From: Methylotenera oryzisoli | Lineage (GTDB): Bacteria > Pseudomonadota > Gammaproteobacteria > Burkholderiales > Methylophilaceae | Length of the DNA stretch: 64,000 nucleotides | Direction of reading: 5' to 3' | Assembly: GCA_945878695.1 (NCBI GenBank) | Contig: CAMDXI010000002.1 | Span: 57,462 to 121,461 of the forward strand | Shown here: piece by piece, positions 18,045-26,874 of the stretch | Layout of the letters: every line of letters starts with the position of its first letter | How positions within the stretch are numbered: the first letter of the stretch is position 1 | Position numbers and translations under genes: made by a program | Notes under the pieces: model-generated | Database searches by the model: none | What the model was told of the DNA's origin: nothing | Seen by the model: the letters and a program-made list of their open reading frames with translations, nothing else

Positions 18045-19052
18045 ATGCAGAAGTCCTCCTCCCCCCATGCTTTAATCGATAGCTTTGGTCGCAAGGTAGA
18101 CTACATCCGTCTATCGATTACCGATAGGTGCGATTTTCGCTGTGTTTATTGCATGACCGAGCAAGCAAATTTTCTGTCACGCGACGATGTTTTGACTTTG
18201 GAAGAATACGCCCGTCTGGTTAAGGTGTTTGTTGAGCTTGGCGTGCATAAAGTGCGCATCACTGGCGGTGAGCCGCTGGTGCGTAAAAACGCATTGCGTT
18301 TATTTGAAACTATTGGGCAATTGCCGGGTTTGCATGAATTGGTTATCACCACTAACGGTTCCCAATTAGAGCAACAAGCACGGGCGTTAAAGCAAGCCGG
18401 CGTGAAGCGAGTGAACATCAGTTTAGACAGCCTTGATGCTAGGCGTTTTCGTCAAATCACCCGAGTCGGTCATTTAGACAAAGTGTTGCGTGGCATTGCC
18501 GCGGCCAAGCAGGCAGGTTTTGAAAACATCAGGCTTAATAGTTTGCTCATGCGCGGAATTAACGACGATGAGGCGCTGGACCTAGTTGCGTTTGCCATTG
18601 CACAAGACTTGGACATTGCCTTTATTGAAGAAATGCCGCTTGGTGCCGTGCACCATGTGCGTCGTGACAGCTACGTAAGCAATGATCAAACTTTGGGTTT
18701 ACTGAGGGCGCGTTACGATTTAATCGCCAGTCCTGTCTGCACGGGTGGACCGGCACGCTATTGGCAAATTCCCAACAATAAAACCAAAATTGGCTTCATT
18801 TCACCACACAGCCATAATTTCTGTGAGGCCTGTAATCGGGTACGCATTAGCTGTCAGGGCGAGTTGCATCTTTGCTTAGGACGAGAGCACGCGGTGGATT
18901 TAAAACCGTTCTTAAGGGGCTACCCAAATGACGATGGGCCACTTAAGCAGGCCATTATAGACAGCATGCAGATCAAACCTCAAGGCCATGATTTTGATTT
19001 GAGTCGTGCCGCACCGGCAGTAGTACGATTTATGTCTTACACTGGCGGTTGA
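18045..19052 (+). CDS. moaA: GTP 3',8-cyclase MoaA (molybdenum cofactor synthesis)
   Basis: Radical-SAM enzyme of the first step of molybdopterin synthesis, converting GTP to 3',8-cH2GTP together with MoaC. Radical-SAM cluster cysteines are Cys29, Cys33 and Cys36 (CDFRCVYC); the second cluster uses Cys260, Cys263 and Cys277 in CEACNRVRISC...C. The protein ends in Gly-Gly (SYTGG), the activating tail of MoaA. Length of 335 is typical. It begins 6 bases after the porin stop and has no clear ribosome site, so it may depend on translation of the porin. It would supply cofactor for NarG. Other moa and moe genes are not in the window. Confidence 0.96.
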   Translation: MQKSSSPHALIDSFGRKVDYIRLSITDRCDFRCVYCMTEQANFLSRDDVLTLEEYARLVKVFVELGVHKVRITGGEPLVRKNALRLFETIGQLPGLHELVITTNGSQLEQQARALKQAGVKRVNISLDSLDARRFRQITRVGHLDKVLRGIAAAKQAGFENIRLNSLLMRGINDDEALDLVAFAIAQDLDIAFIEEMPLGAVHHVRRDSYVSNDQTLGLLRARYDLIASPVCTGGPARYWQIPNNKTKIGFISPHSHNFCEACNRVRISCQGELHLCLGREHAVDLKPFLRGYPNDDGPLKQAIIDSMQIKPQGHDFDLSRAAPAVVRFMSYTGG

Positions 19053-19081
19053 GCTAGGAAATGGCCCTTAAAGATTGGCTC

Positions 19082-22000
19082 TTATCTGACTTTTCTAGCA
19101 TTAAATTTCGCTAGACCACTGGCGACCAGAGAATAGGCAGCAGGCACCACCACCAAGGTGAGCAGGGTAGACGATATCATGCCGCCTATGATGGCTACCG
19201 AAAGGGGTTTGTTGGTTTCGGAGCCGGCACCAAGGCCTAAGGCCGCTGGCAGTAGCGCCAAGATGATGGTCAGCGAGGTCATGAGCACGGGGCGCAAGCG
19301 TATCGGGCACGCTTCCTTCAGGGCATCGTTCACATTGGCGCCTTTTTCCACCAGTTGATTGGTCAAATCCACCAGCAAGATGGAGTTTTTTGCCACCAAG
19401 CCTATCAGTAAGACCAAACCTATCATGGAATAAATGTTAAGCGTGTCGCCGGTAATGAGCAGCGCAATGAGCCCGCCTATGATGGCTAGTGGTTGCGCCA
19501 GCATGATGATAAAGGGCTGCACAAAGGAATTGAATTGGCTGGCTAATACCATGTAGAGCAAGATGAAGGCCAATGAGAAAACAAACTTCATGTTCTTCAT
19601 GGTTTTACCAAATTCCTCGGCTTGGCCGGTAAATTTTAATTTGTACTCGGCTGGCACCAATTGAGCCGCGGTGGCCTTGACTGTATTGACCGCGTCACCC
19701 AGTGCCACATTCGGGTTGGCGTAAAAGTTAACCGCGTATTGCAAATCGTAGCGACCGATGACGGCGGCCCCCAATTCTTTGTTGAAGCTGGCCACGGCAT
19801 CCAAGCGGACCAATTCACCGCTGCTGCTGCGTAAATAGATTTTGTTTAAATCCACGGTGTTATGCAGCACTTCCTCACCGGCTTTCAGGCGTATGTCATA
19901 ACGCTGCCCATCACCGTTGGCTTCGTTGTATTTAGCGACATTGATGCCACCGGCATACAAGGACACCGCCGTGGCAATGTCATTGGCACTTAAGCCCAGT
20001 GCGGCGGCACGGGCGCGGTCTATGTCCACTTTGACTTGCGGTAAATCCAATTGCACGTCCAGGTCGACTTTGCCTATGTCGCCATTGCTGCTCAGTGTTT
20101 GCTGAAACAGTTGCGCAATGCGGCCTATTTCTTGCAAGTTGGCACCGGTGATATTGAATTGCAATTTTTCCGAACGTTGACCACGGGCAATCGAGGCGGG
20201 TGAGGGTATGGCACGCACGCCGGGGATAGTATTTAATTCTTTTTTCAGTTCTTTAATTAAAGTCTGTTGGCTTTTTTTCCGCAATTCTTTGGCTTTTAAG
20301 CGTACGTTGACGTTGCCTTGGTTGACTTGCCCGCGCGAGCCTGAGCCTATGGAGGCAAAGTAACTGGCCACTTCTTCTGGGTGACTGGCGATGGTGGCTT
20401 CCACCAGTTTTAAACGGGAATCGGTATAAGCCAAACTGGACCCCAATGGCGTTTTAACCATGATGCTAAAGCCACCTTCATCGGCCTCGGGCACGAAGTC
20501 TTTTTCCACGTATTTAAGGGATAAATAGCCGGATAAGGCGACGAAGATTAATGTGAAGAGCAAGACTCTGCCACGGTGTTTAAGCGCACTGTTTAAGATG
20601 GCTCGGTAGGCATTTTCCAGTTGGGTTAAAACGCGACCTAAGGCTAAATAGATAGGCGTTTCATTGACCCCTACTTTGAGGTAACGCGAGCACAGCATAG
20701 GGGTGAGGGTGAGCGAAACAAATAAAGAGACCAGCACGCCAAAGGTGACAACGACGGCAAAGGATTCGAAAAACATGCCTATGATGCCGTCCATAAAAAT
20801 CACCGGAGCGAAGATGCACACCAATGAAGCCGAAGAGGCGAGCACAGCGAACACCACTTCGTTGCTGCCTAGAATAGTGGCTTTCGTGCGGAAGGCGGCC
20901 ACGGTTAAGGGGTTCTTCATGTCGGCCGCGCTGAGCTTATTGCCGGCTTCGCCGGACATGTGGCGCAAGATGCTCTCGCGCACCACGATGGCATCGTCCA
21001 CCACCACGCCTATCAAGAGCAGCAAGGCCAACAGGGTCATGCTGTTAAAGGTGTAACCAGAAAAATACATCACGGCGATGGCGCCCAATAAGGACACCGG
21101 TATCTCTAGACATATCATTAAAGTGGAGCTAAACGAGCGCATAAAGATTAATACGATGAGTGCCGCGAACAGCGTGCCTTCTACCAAATGCTCTTTCAAT
21201 GAGGCGACCATTTGGTTAATAAATATGCCGTCGTTGGTGGAGACTTCTAGTTGCATACCTGGGGGCAGATTGGGTCGCACGTCTTGTTCTAAGCGGCGCT
21301 CTGCTTCTTTAATGATGTCCACCGTGTTGGCATTGGCAATTTTCACCATGCCTATGCCCACCGTTGGCTTGCCGTTATAACGGGCCACTTGGCGGTTGTC
21401 GGTGATACCGTCTTCCACGCTGGCGATGTCTTTCAAACGTATCGACACGCCTGCTTTATTGCTCACCACCAAATCCGCCAGGGCTTTCGTGCTATGGAAC
21501 TCTAAGTCGAGTTTGAGTAATTGCTCGGCTTGGTTGCTGACTAAAAATCCACCCGGTAATTGCACGTGCTCTTTGTCGAATGCGGCTATTAAATCGCTGG
21601 CCGTGAGCTTATAGGCGGCCATGCGTTCAGGCGAAACATTGACCCGTATGACACGATCACGGCGTCCGCCTATGGTGACTTCACCGACACCGGCGATGGT
21701 TTCAAATTTCTTTTTTAATACGTTGTTGGCGTATAAGTTAAGTTGCTGCACGGTGCGGTCACCGCTTAAGGCTAACCAAATGACCGGCGAGGCATTGGTG
21801 TCGACTTTTTGCAAGACCGGCGGGTCGGTATCGGTGGGCAAGCGTTTGAGGACTTGATTTACTTTGGCCTGCACTTCGTTATAAGCGACATCGATGTCTT
21901 TATCCAAAGCGAAGGTAATGCTGATACTGGAAACGCCAGGGGACGAAGCCGATTGGATGTGTTCGATACCTGGGGTGGTGTTGATGGCCGATTCAATGAT

Positions 22001-22195
22001 ACTGGTGATGCTGGTGTCGACCACATCGGGATCCGCACCACGCAAAGTCGTGTTGATCATGATGATAGGGAAATCAATGGCCGGCACCCTGTCCACGCCG
22101 ATTTTTTGGTAGGAAATAATGCCGAACAGCACTATGACCGCAGACAACATCCACGCAAGGACGTGGCGCTTGATCGAGAGTTCAGGCAGGGTCAT
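19082..22195 (-). CDS. RND efflux transporter, inner-membrane pump subunit (AcrB/MexB type)
   Basis: Proton-driven tripartite efflux pump subunit of the HAE1 (hydrophobe/amphiphile) class, 1037 residues. Duplicated halves are each led by a transmembrane helix and a large periplasmic loop. The proton-relay aspartate pair lies in GVVVDDAIVV in helix 4. The PDVVDTSITSIIESAI segment and the LIGLVAKNSILLVDLTNQ segment with its lysine are characteristic. ATG at 22195 overlaps nothing and lies 2 bases downstream of the adaptor gene's stop, so the two are cotranscribed. No TolC-like outer-membrane factor is encoded nearby, so one would be shared. Substrates cannot be predicted. It converges on moaA. 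Confidence 0.93.
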   Translation of the reverse strand: MTLPELSIKRHVLAWMLSAVIVLFGIISYQKIGVDRVPAIDFPIIMINTTLRGADPDVVDTSITSIIESAINTTPGIEHIQSASSPGVSSISITFALDKDIDVAYNEVQAKVNQVLKRLPTDTDPPVLQKVDTNASPVIWLALSGDRTVQQLNLYANNVLKKKFETIAGVGEVTIGGRRDRVIRVNVSPERMAAYKLTASDLIAAFDKEHVQLPGGFLVSNQAEQLLKLDLEFHSTKALADLVVSNKAGVSIRLKDIASVEDGITDNRQVARYNGKPTVGIGMVKIANANTVDIIKEAERRLEQDVRPNLPPGMQLEVSTNDGIFINQMVASLKEHLVEGTLFAALIVLIFMRSFSSTLMICLEIPVSLLGAIAVMYFSGYTFNSMTLLALLLLIGVVVDDAIVVRESILRHMSGEAGNKLSAADMKNPLTVAAFRTKATILGSNEVVFAVLASSASLVCIFAPVIFMDGIIGMFFESFAVVVTFGVLVSLFVSLTLTPMLCSRYLKVGVNETPIYLALGRVLTQLENAYRAILNSALKHRGRVLLFTLIFVALSGYLSLKYVEKDFVPEADEGGFSIMVKTPLGSSLAYTDSRLKLVEATIASHPEEVASYFASIGSGSRGQVNQGNVNVRLKAKELRKKSQQTLIKELKKELNTIPGVRAIPSPASIARGQRSEKLQFNITGANLQEIGRIAQLFQQTLSSNGDIGKVDLDVQLDLPQVKVDIDRARAAALGLSANDIATAVSLYAGGINVAKYNEANGDGQRYDIRLKAGEEVLHNTVDLNKIYLRSSSGELVRLDAVASFNKELGAAVIGRYDLQYAVNFYANPNVALGDAVNTVKATAAQLVPAEYKLKFTGQAEEFGKTMKNMKFVFSLAFILLYMVLASQFNSFVQPFIIMLAQPLAIIGGLIALLITGDTLNIYSMIGLVLLIGLVAKNSILLVDLTNQLVEKGANVNDALKEACPIRLRPVLMTSLTIILALLPAALGLGAGSETNKPLSVAIIGGMISSTLLTLVVVPAAYSLVASGLAKFNARKVR

Positions 22196-22197
22196 GG

Positions 22198-23322
22198 TTA
22201 TTTGTTTACTTTTTGGCTGATGTTAGCTGGGCTGGGTGTGGCCAGTTTAATCAAGGCTTGGTCGGTTAAGAAACCGGCACCATCGACCACCACTGCGTCC
22301 TTTTCATTTAGGCCTTGCAGGATTTCTACTAGGCCATTTTGCCTCGCACCGGTTTTGACTATGGCTTGGTAGGCTTTATTGCCCCGCGCCAGGTAGACCA
22401 CTTCACCGGCTGGGCGCAGCACCACGCTTTGTTCCGGCACCATTAGGCTGTCCGCTTGGGTGCCTAATACCACCGTGCCATCGACGCTGGCACCGGCTTG
22501 CCAACCGGGTGCGTTCGTGACATCGGCAATCACGTCGACGCTGCGGCTACCTTCGGTGATCATGGGTTTTAATTCGTGGATGACCGCATCCACCGTTTGT
22601 TCACTGGTAGGCGTGCTTAAACGCACTTTTAAGCCGGGTTTTAATTTCGCGCCTATCTGTTCAGGGAAGGGTAAATGGGCGCGCAGCAGTTGCGATGAAA
22701 CAATTAAGACGATGGGGTCGCCTACCCGTAAAAATTCACCGTCATCAATTAATTTCTTTTCTATTTTGCCGGCCGCGGGGGCATACACTTTTGTTTTGCT
22801 GCTGTTGTGTTTGACGCTGTCTAGCCTAGCTTTGGCACCGGCCCATTGTTCTTGCAATGCGGCTTGTTGCGAGCTGTCGTTATCTAAGGCATTTTGCGAA
22901 ATGAATTTCTTGCTCACTAACACCTGATTGCGTTCAACGATTTTATTTTGGTTGGCTAACAAGGCTGCTATGCGAGCCACTTCGGCTTGCGCCTCTTGCG
23001 CCTGCAGGGACAAATCCGTGGCATCCAGTGTGGCAATCAATTGGCCTTGTTTGACCGCCTGACCGGTGTTGACATGAATGCGTATGACCTTGGCGGCCAC
23101 CTCGGAGGACACGGTTGGGTTGCTTAAGCCTTCTAAGCTGCCGACCGACTGTTCAGTGATGTCTACGGCTTGTTTTTTAACATGGGTGATCGTAACCAGG
23201 GTAGGCTTGGGCCCATTTTTTTTGGCCTCGGCTTGGTCTTGCTCACTTTTTTTAGCGCCGCAGCCAATTAAGATGGTCGACAGTAAGGCGATCAATAGCA
23301 AGGATTTAGTTTGCAACATCAT
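22198..23322 (-). CDS. RND efflux periplasmic adaptor lipoprotein (MFP/HlyD family)
   Basis: Membrane-fusion protein linking the RND pump to an outer-membrane channel. The N-terminal signal ends in the lipobox LIGC, so the mature protein begins with a lipidated Cys in the inner membrane. It is followed by a Lys/Gln-rich linker, the barrel-sandwich hybrid half-motif (VIRIHVNTGQAVKQGQLIATLD), an alpha-helical hairpin of about 80 residues, the second half-motif (KVYAPAAGKIEKKLIDDGEF) and beta-barrel plus membrane-proximal domains. Two adjacent ATGs (23322 and 23319) are possible starts. It precedes the pump gene by 2 bases. The ATG is separated by ~20 bases from ampD, which is transcribed in the same direction. 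Confidence 0.92.
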   Translation of the reverse strand: MMLQTKSLLLIALLSTILIGCGAKKSEQDQAEAKKNGPKPTLVTITHVKKQAVDITEQSVGSLEGLSNPTVSSEVAAKVIRIHVNTGQAVKQGQLIATLDATDLSLQAQEAQAEVARIAALLANQNKIVERNQVLVSKKFISQNALDNDSSQQAALQEQWAGAKARLDSVKHNSSKTKVYAPAAGKIEKKLIDDGEFLRVGDPIVLIVSSQLLRAHLPFPEQIGAKLKPGLKVRLSTPTSEQTVDAVIHELKPMITEGSRSVDVIADVTNAPGWQAGASVDGTVVLGTQADSLMVPEQSVVLRPAGEVVYLARGNKAYQAIVKTGARQNGLVEILQGLNEKDAVVVDGAGFLTDQALIKLATPSPANISQKVNK

Positions 23323-23344
23323 GGTGTAAAAGCTTTCTTAGTCA

Positions 23345-23881
23345 TTAAGGGGTGATTATACGTTGCCAATCAAAAAATGGCCCTGGGTCAGTTTTTCGCC
23401 CTGGGGCAATGTCCGAATGCCCTACTATAGCTTGTATCGGATAAGCTAATTGCAGGGCCGCCAGCAAAATTTGCAAGCTGGCGTATTGTGCCTCGGTAAA
23501 GGCCTCAAAATCCGATCCTTCTAACTCGATTCCGACTGAAAAGTCGTTGCAACGTTCCCTGTTCTGCCATATTGAAACACCGGCATGCCAAGCTCGTTTT
23601 AGGCAGGAGACAAACTGCACAAGCTGACCGTCTCTGCGAATTAAAAAATGCGCCGATACCTGGTGTTGGTGTATGCCCGCGTAATACGGATGAGCCTGCG
23701 GATCAAGTTGATTAGTAAATAATTCGATGATGCCGGAGCCGCCGTATTCGCCAGGTGGCAAGCTGATGTTGTGCACGACGATTAAACGGATTTCGTGGCT
23801 AGGCCTATCATCAAAATTGGGCGAGGCAATAAACTGGGCGTTTAGTGCAATTCCATTTTCATCAATAGCATGGTGCTTCAT
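23345..23881 (-). CDS. ampD: 1,6-anhydro-N-acetylmuramyl-L-alanine amidase AmpD
   Basis: Cytosolic zinc amidase of cell-wall recycling; it removes the stem peptide from anhydro-muropeptides and so affects beta-lactamase induction where AmpR is present. N-acetylmuramoyl-L-alanine amidase type 2 fold of 178 residues. Zinc ligands fit His37 (VVHNISLP), His155 (VGHSDIAPG) and Asp165 (KTDPGPFFDW). Other marks are GEYGGSGI, VSAHFLIRRDGQLVQFV and NDFSVGIELEG. No signal peptide, as expected. It may be cotranscribed with the efflux genes downstream, 22 bases away. Confidence 0.95.
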   Translation of the reverse strand: MKHHAIDENGIALNAQFIASPNFDDRPSHEIRLIVVHNISLPPGEYGGSGIIELFTNQLDPQAHPYYAGIHQHQVSAHFLIRRDGQLVQFVSCLKRAWHAGVSIWQNRERCNDFSVGIELEGSDFEAFTEAQYASLQILLAALQLAYPIQAIVGHSDIAPGRKTDPGPFFDWQRIITP

Positions 23882-24006
23882 AGGCTTGCAATTTTATGCT
23901 AAAAATGCATTTTTAGCCTGAACTTTCATGGCAAAATTCAGTATAAAGTGCGCTTATCCTATAAACTGTGCGCATATTAAATTTACATAAGCCAAGGAAT
24001 AAACAA

Positions 24007-25008
24007 ATGGTATTTTTTGAATTGTTTTTGATGTTGATTGTGATCTTGATCGCGGCAGAAGTCTTCACCAACGCATTGGAACACTTGGGTGAAAAACTCG
24101 GCATATCCGAGGGTGTCACCGGCTCCTTGTTTGCGGCGGTCGGCACGGCTTTGCCTGAGACCATGGTGCCTTTGTTGGCCTTGTTAGCCGGTACGCAAAA
24201 TGTCGCGACCAATGAGGAGATAGGCGTCGGCTCTATCTTAGGTGCGCCACTAATGTTGGCTACTTTGTCCTTGTCTTTGATGGCCATTTCGGTTTGGCGT
24301 CGTCGGGGCACCAAAGGGCATTTAAGACCGGAGCGCAGTGGCTTAACCCGTGACCTTAACTTCTTTCTTATTGCCTTTAGTTTTGCTGCCGTTGCCATGT
24401 ACGTGCCGCACACGCTTACCGTGGTGCGTTATGGCATAGGCGCTTGCATGGTGACCATCTATTTTGTTTACGTGATGATGACGCTTAATGCCTCTAAAGC
24501 ATTGGTGGCCGATGGTCATGCCACCGAAGCGGGCGGCCCGATGATGTTATGCCGTTTGGGCTTGCCTAACCACACCGCGGTGATAGCCTTGCAGTTAATC
24601 CTAGGCTTGGCTTTATTGATAGTGGGCGCTAAAGGTTTTATCCATGGCGTTGAGGCCGCAGCCGATTTAATTGGCATTTCTGCTTTATTGCTGTCCTTGT
24701 TGATCATCCCTATTGCCACGGAATTACCGGAAAAAGTGAACAGCGTTTTGTGGATACGTAAAGGTAAAGACACCTTGGCTTTTGGCAACATCACCGGCGC
24801 CATGGTGTTTCAAGGCACCTTGTTGCCTGCCATTGGTATCATGTTGACGCCTTGGGAGCCGCGTATGGAAGTGGTCTTGGGCATAGGCATGACCTTGTTG
24901 GCGGCGCTGTGGATGCGCTATTTAGTTGGCCGTGGCGGTATTTTGGTTTGGCATTTATTGATCAATGGCTTGATGTACATCAGCTATCTGTTTTTGGTCT
25001 TAAGCTAA
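24007..25008 (+). CDS. Sodium/calcium exchanger (CaCA superfamily) membrane protein
   Basis: Inner-membrane cation antiporter with about ten helices and the two inverted alpha repeats that form the ion path: alpha-1 around GSLFAAVGTALPETMVPLL and GVGSILGAPLML, alpha-2 around LLIIPIATELPEKVNSVLW and GNITGAMVFQGTLLPAIG. The paired Glu residues (LPETM, LPEKV) are the ion-binding positions of the family. Start at 24007 is chosen because AAGGAA at 23994-23999 is well spaced; an in-frame ATG at 23968 is not supported by a ribosome site. Length 333. Divergent from ampD. Whether Ca2+, K+ or another cation is exchanged is not decidable. Confidence 0.85.
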   Translation: MVFFELFLMLIVILIAAEVFTNALEHLGEKLGISEGVTGSLFAAVGTALPETMVPLLALLAGTQNVATNEEIGVGSILGAPLMLATLSLSLMAISVWRRRGTKGHLRPERSGLTRDLNFFLIAFSFAAVAMYVPHTLTVVRYGIGACMVTIYFVYVMMTLNASKALVADGHATEAGGPMMLCRLGLPNHTAVIALQLILGLALLIVGAKGFIHGVEAAADLIGISALLLSLLIIPIATELPEKVNSVLWIRKGKDTLAFGNITGAMVFQGTLLPAIGIMLTPWEPRMEVVLGIGMTLLAALWMRYLVGRGGILVWHLLINGLMYISYLFLVLS

Positions 25009-25050
25009 GCCTAAGTAAGGTTTAGCGTGGACCGGTAAACGCAAGGATGC

Positions 25051-25293
25051 TTACTTTTTAGGCGCGTGCGCGGTGCAGCAGTAAAAGCGCTGTTTCACTA
25101 AAAAAGCTTCGGAACGCGCGATGTGCACTTGGCAATTGGCGCATTGCACCATGTCCTCGCTGGCTAAATGCTCAGGCGGCTGAGTTGTGCTATCGGCACT
25201 TGTTTTCTCGACTGGGTTTTTTTTGCCTAAGTAGCGGTTAACAAAATAGACTATCAGCGCGATGAGCAAGATTAAAAATAACAAACGTCCCAT
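25051..25293 (-). CDS. PP0621-family small membrane protein with Cys-rich C-terminus
   Basis: Conserved proteobacterial small protein of unknown function. The chosen start at 25293 (MGRLLFLILLIALIVYFVNR) is preceded by GGAGAGG on the minus strand; the frame stays open to 25392 but without support. The 80-residue product has one N-terminal membrane helix, a polar linker, and a C-terminal domain with Cys-x2-Cys (VQCANCQVH) and a later Cys-Cys pair before His (FYCCTAHAPKK), suggesting metal binding. Converges with the upstream CaCA gene. No function is assigned. Confidence 0.75.
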   Translation of the reverse strand: MGRLLFLILLIALIVYFVNRYLGKKNPVEKTSADSTTQPPEHLASEDMVQCANCQVHIARSEAFLVKQRFYCCTAHAPKK

Positions 25294-25397
25294 GATCCCT
25301 CTCCAATAAAACCGAGTAGGGATTGTAGCGAATTCCACGCCTAATGGAAAACAAACGGCGCTAGGCTTAGCTAAAATGACCAATAGGAGCACCCATC

Positions 25398-25829
25398 GTG
25401 ACTAATCTAAACAGCAAACCAGCTTGGCTTAGGCTGGCCGCGTGCATGCTCTACGATGGCTTAGTGGTGTTGGCCTTAAGTTTTGCCTTGGCCTTGGGCT
25501 TTATTTTGTTATTCGGCGATGCTAGTCATGGGCTTAAGCGCTATGCCTTGCAGCTGTTTTTATGGCTAGGCGTCGGCCTCTATTTCGTGTGGTGCTGGCG
25601 TAAAAGCGGTCAGACTTTGGCCATGCAAACCTGGCAATTAAAACTGAGCCACGGCCAAGCCAACTTGCTAAACTGGCCTCAGGCTTTGATCAGGTATGCC
25701 TTGGCTAGCTTGAGTTTGGGCGCTTTTGGCTTGGGCTTTGTGTGGGCCGTGTTCGATCGCGATGGCTTATTTTTGCACGATAGACTGCTCAATAGCCGCA
25801 TTACCTTCGTGCCACGAGCTGCAACATAA
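25398..25829 (+). CDS. RDD family membrane protein
   Basis: Small integral membrane protein of the RDD family, function unknown, sometimes linked to ion transport. Three or so hydrophobic helices; family marks are the N-terminal WLRLAACMLYDGLVVLAL (Arg-x-x-Ala...Asp variant of the RDD motif) and QTLAMQTWQLKL, then a C-terminal DRDGLFLHDRLLNSR. GTG start at 25398 has AGGAG at 25384-25388. Its last 29 bases overlap the 3' end of lptG on the other strand. Confidence 0.82.
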   Translation: MTNLNSKPAWLRLAACMLYDGLVVLALSFALALGFILLFGDASHGLKRYALQLFLWLGVGLYFVWCWRKSGQTLAMQTWQLKLSHGQANLLNWPQALIRYALASLSLGAFGLGFVWAVFDRDGLFLHDRLLNSRITFVPRAAT

Positions 25830-26871
25830 TCAGCCCAGCCAGCAAGAACAATAAGGTAGGCAGCAGGGCGCTCAATAACGGCGGCCAGTCATTAAGCAAG
25901 CCTAAATGGGCGAAAACCCGATTTAAAATTTGATACGCCACCCCGAGCATGATGCCGAGCAAGGCTTTGGCGCTGACGCCACTTGTGCGCTGTGGCAGCA
26001 AAGCAAAAGGCAGGGCTAGGATGACCATGACTAGGCAGGCTAAGGGGTAAACCATTTTTGCCCATAGCGCGACTTGGTAACGGTTGGTTTTTTGTTTATT
26101 GTTGTTTAAATGGTCGATGTAAGCGGACAAATTCCATGCCGACATTTTTTCCGGCATCACCAATAAGACATTAAGCAAGGCTGGCCGTATCATCGAATAC
26201 CATTTGGCTTCTGTTGAGCGTGTAACCGTATTGTGGTCTGGCTTGAATTGTGTTTCCGTGACGTCTTTTAAGCGCCAATGGTCTTGTTGGTAATCGGCCG
26301 ATTTAGCGTCGCGTATCCTGATTAATCTGGCTTGTTGATCAAATTCGTAGATGTGCACGTCTTGTAAGGTGGTGTCGGCCATCACTTCTTCGACGTTGAT
26401 AAATTGGCGGTCGTCCTTTACCCACAGGCCCGATCTAAATTCTTGTGCGACCAGTGCGTGGCTGGCTTGAATACGCAGGCGTTGCGCCATTTTTTCGCTG
26501 ATAGGGGTGAGCAATTCGCCCACTGAGAAAGTCAGCAAGGTGAACAGCAGGCCTATGTGCGCCAGTATCAGGCCTAGCTTAAACACCGATAAACCACTGA
26601 CGCGCAACACCAGTAATTCCGAGTGGCGTGCGAGCTGACTCAAACTCATCATGCAGCCCACCAATACCGCCACCGGCACCACATCGTAAACGTGGCCTGG
26701 CACGCTTAACAGCACAAACAGCAGGATATTCGCTAGGCCATAATGGCCTTTGCCTAAACTGTCTAGCTCTTGAATTAAATCAAAAAATGCAAACATCGCC
26801 ATCAAAGCCAGCATGACCAACAGCACGTGGACGGTGATTTCTTTATAGAGGTATTTATGAAATATCGGCAT
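25801..26871 (-). CDS. lptG: LPS export ABC transporter permease LptG
   Basis: Inner-membrane permease of the LptB2FGC complex that extracts lipopolysaccharide from the inner membrane toward the LptA bridge. The 356 residues show the YjgP/YjgQ layout: three N-terminal helices, a periplasmic beta-jellyroll domain (~residues 120-255), and three C-terminal helices. The N-terminus MPIFHKYLYKEITVHVLLV and LVLRVSGLSVFKLG (coupling region) are typical. It is assigned LptG because it is the second gene after lptF, 3 bases downstream, as in other proteobacteria. Its end overlaps the RDD gene convergently. Confidence 0.93.
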   Translation of the reverse strand: MPIFHKYLYKEITVHVLLVMLALMAMFAFFDLIQELDSLGKGHYGLANILLFVLLSVPGHVYDVVPVAVLVGCMMSLSQLARHSELLVLRVSGLSVFKLGLILAHIGLLFTLLTFSVGELLTPISEKMAQRLRIQASHALVAQEFRSGLWVKDDRQFINVEEVMADTTLQDVHIYEFDQQARLIRIRDAKSADYQQDHWRLKDVTETQFKPDHNTVTRSTEAKWYSMIRPALLNVLLVMPEKMSAWNLSAYIDHLNNNKQKTNRYQVALWAKMVYPLACLVMVILALPFALLPQRTSGVSAKALLGIMLGVAYQILNRVFAHLGLLNDWPPLLSALLPTLLFLLAGLIMLQLVARR

Positions 26872-26874
26872 GCT

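Noticed and set aside
20000..24000. Search for an outer-membrane factor (TolC-like) gene next to the RND pump
   Set aside because: None is present; the next gene is ampD, so a channel encoded elsewhere must be used.
25294..25392. Longer start for the PP0621-type protein
   Set aside because: The extension has no ribosome site, and the ATG at 25293 with GGAGAGG begins with the typical membrane helix.
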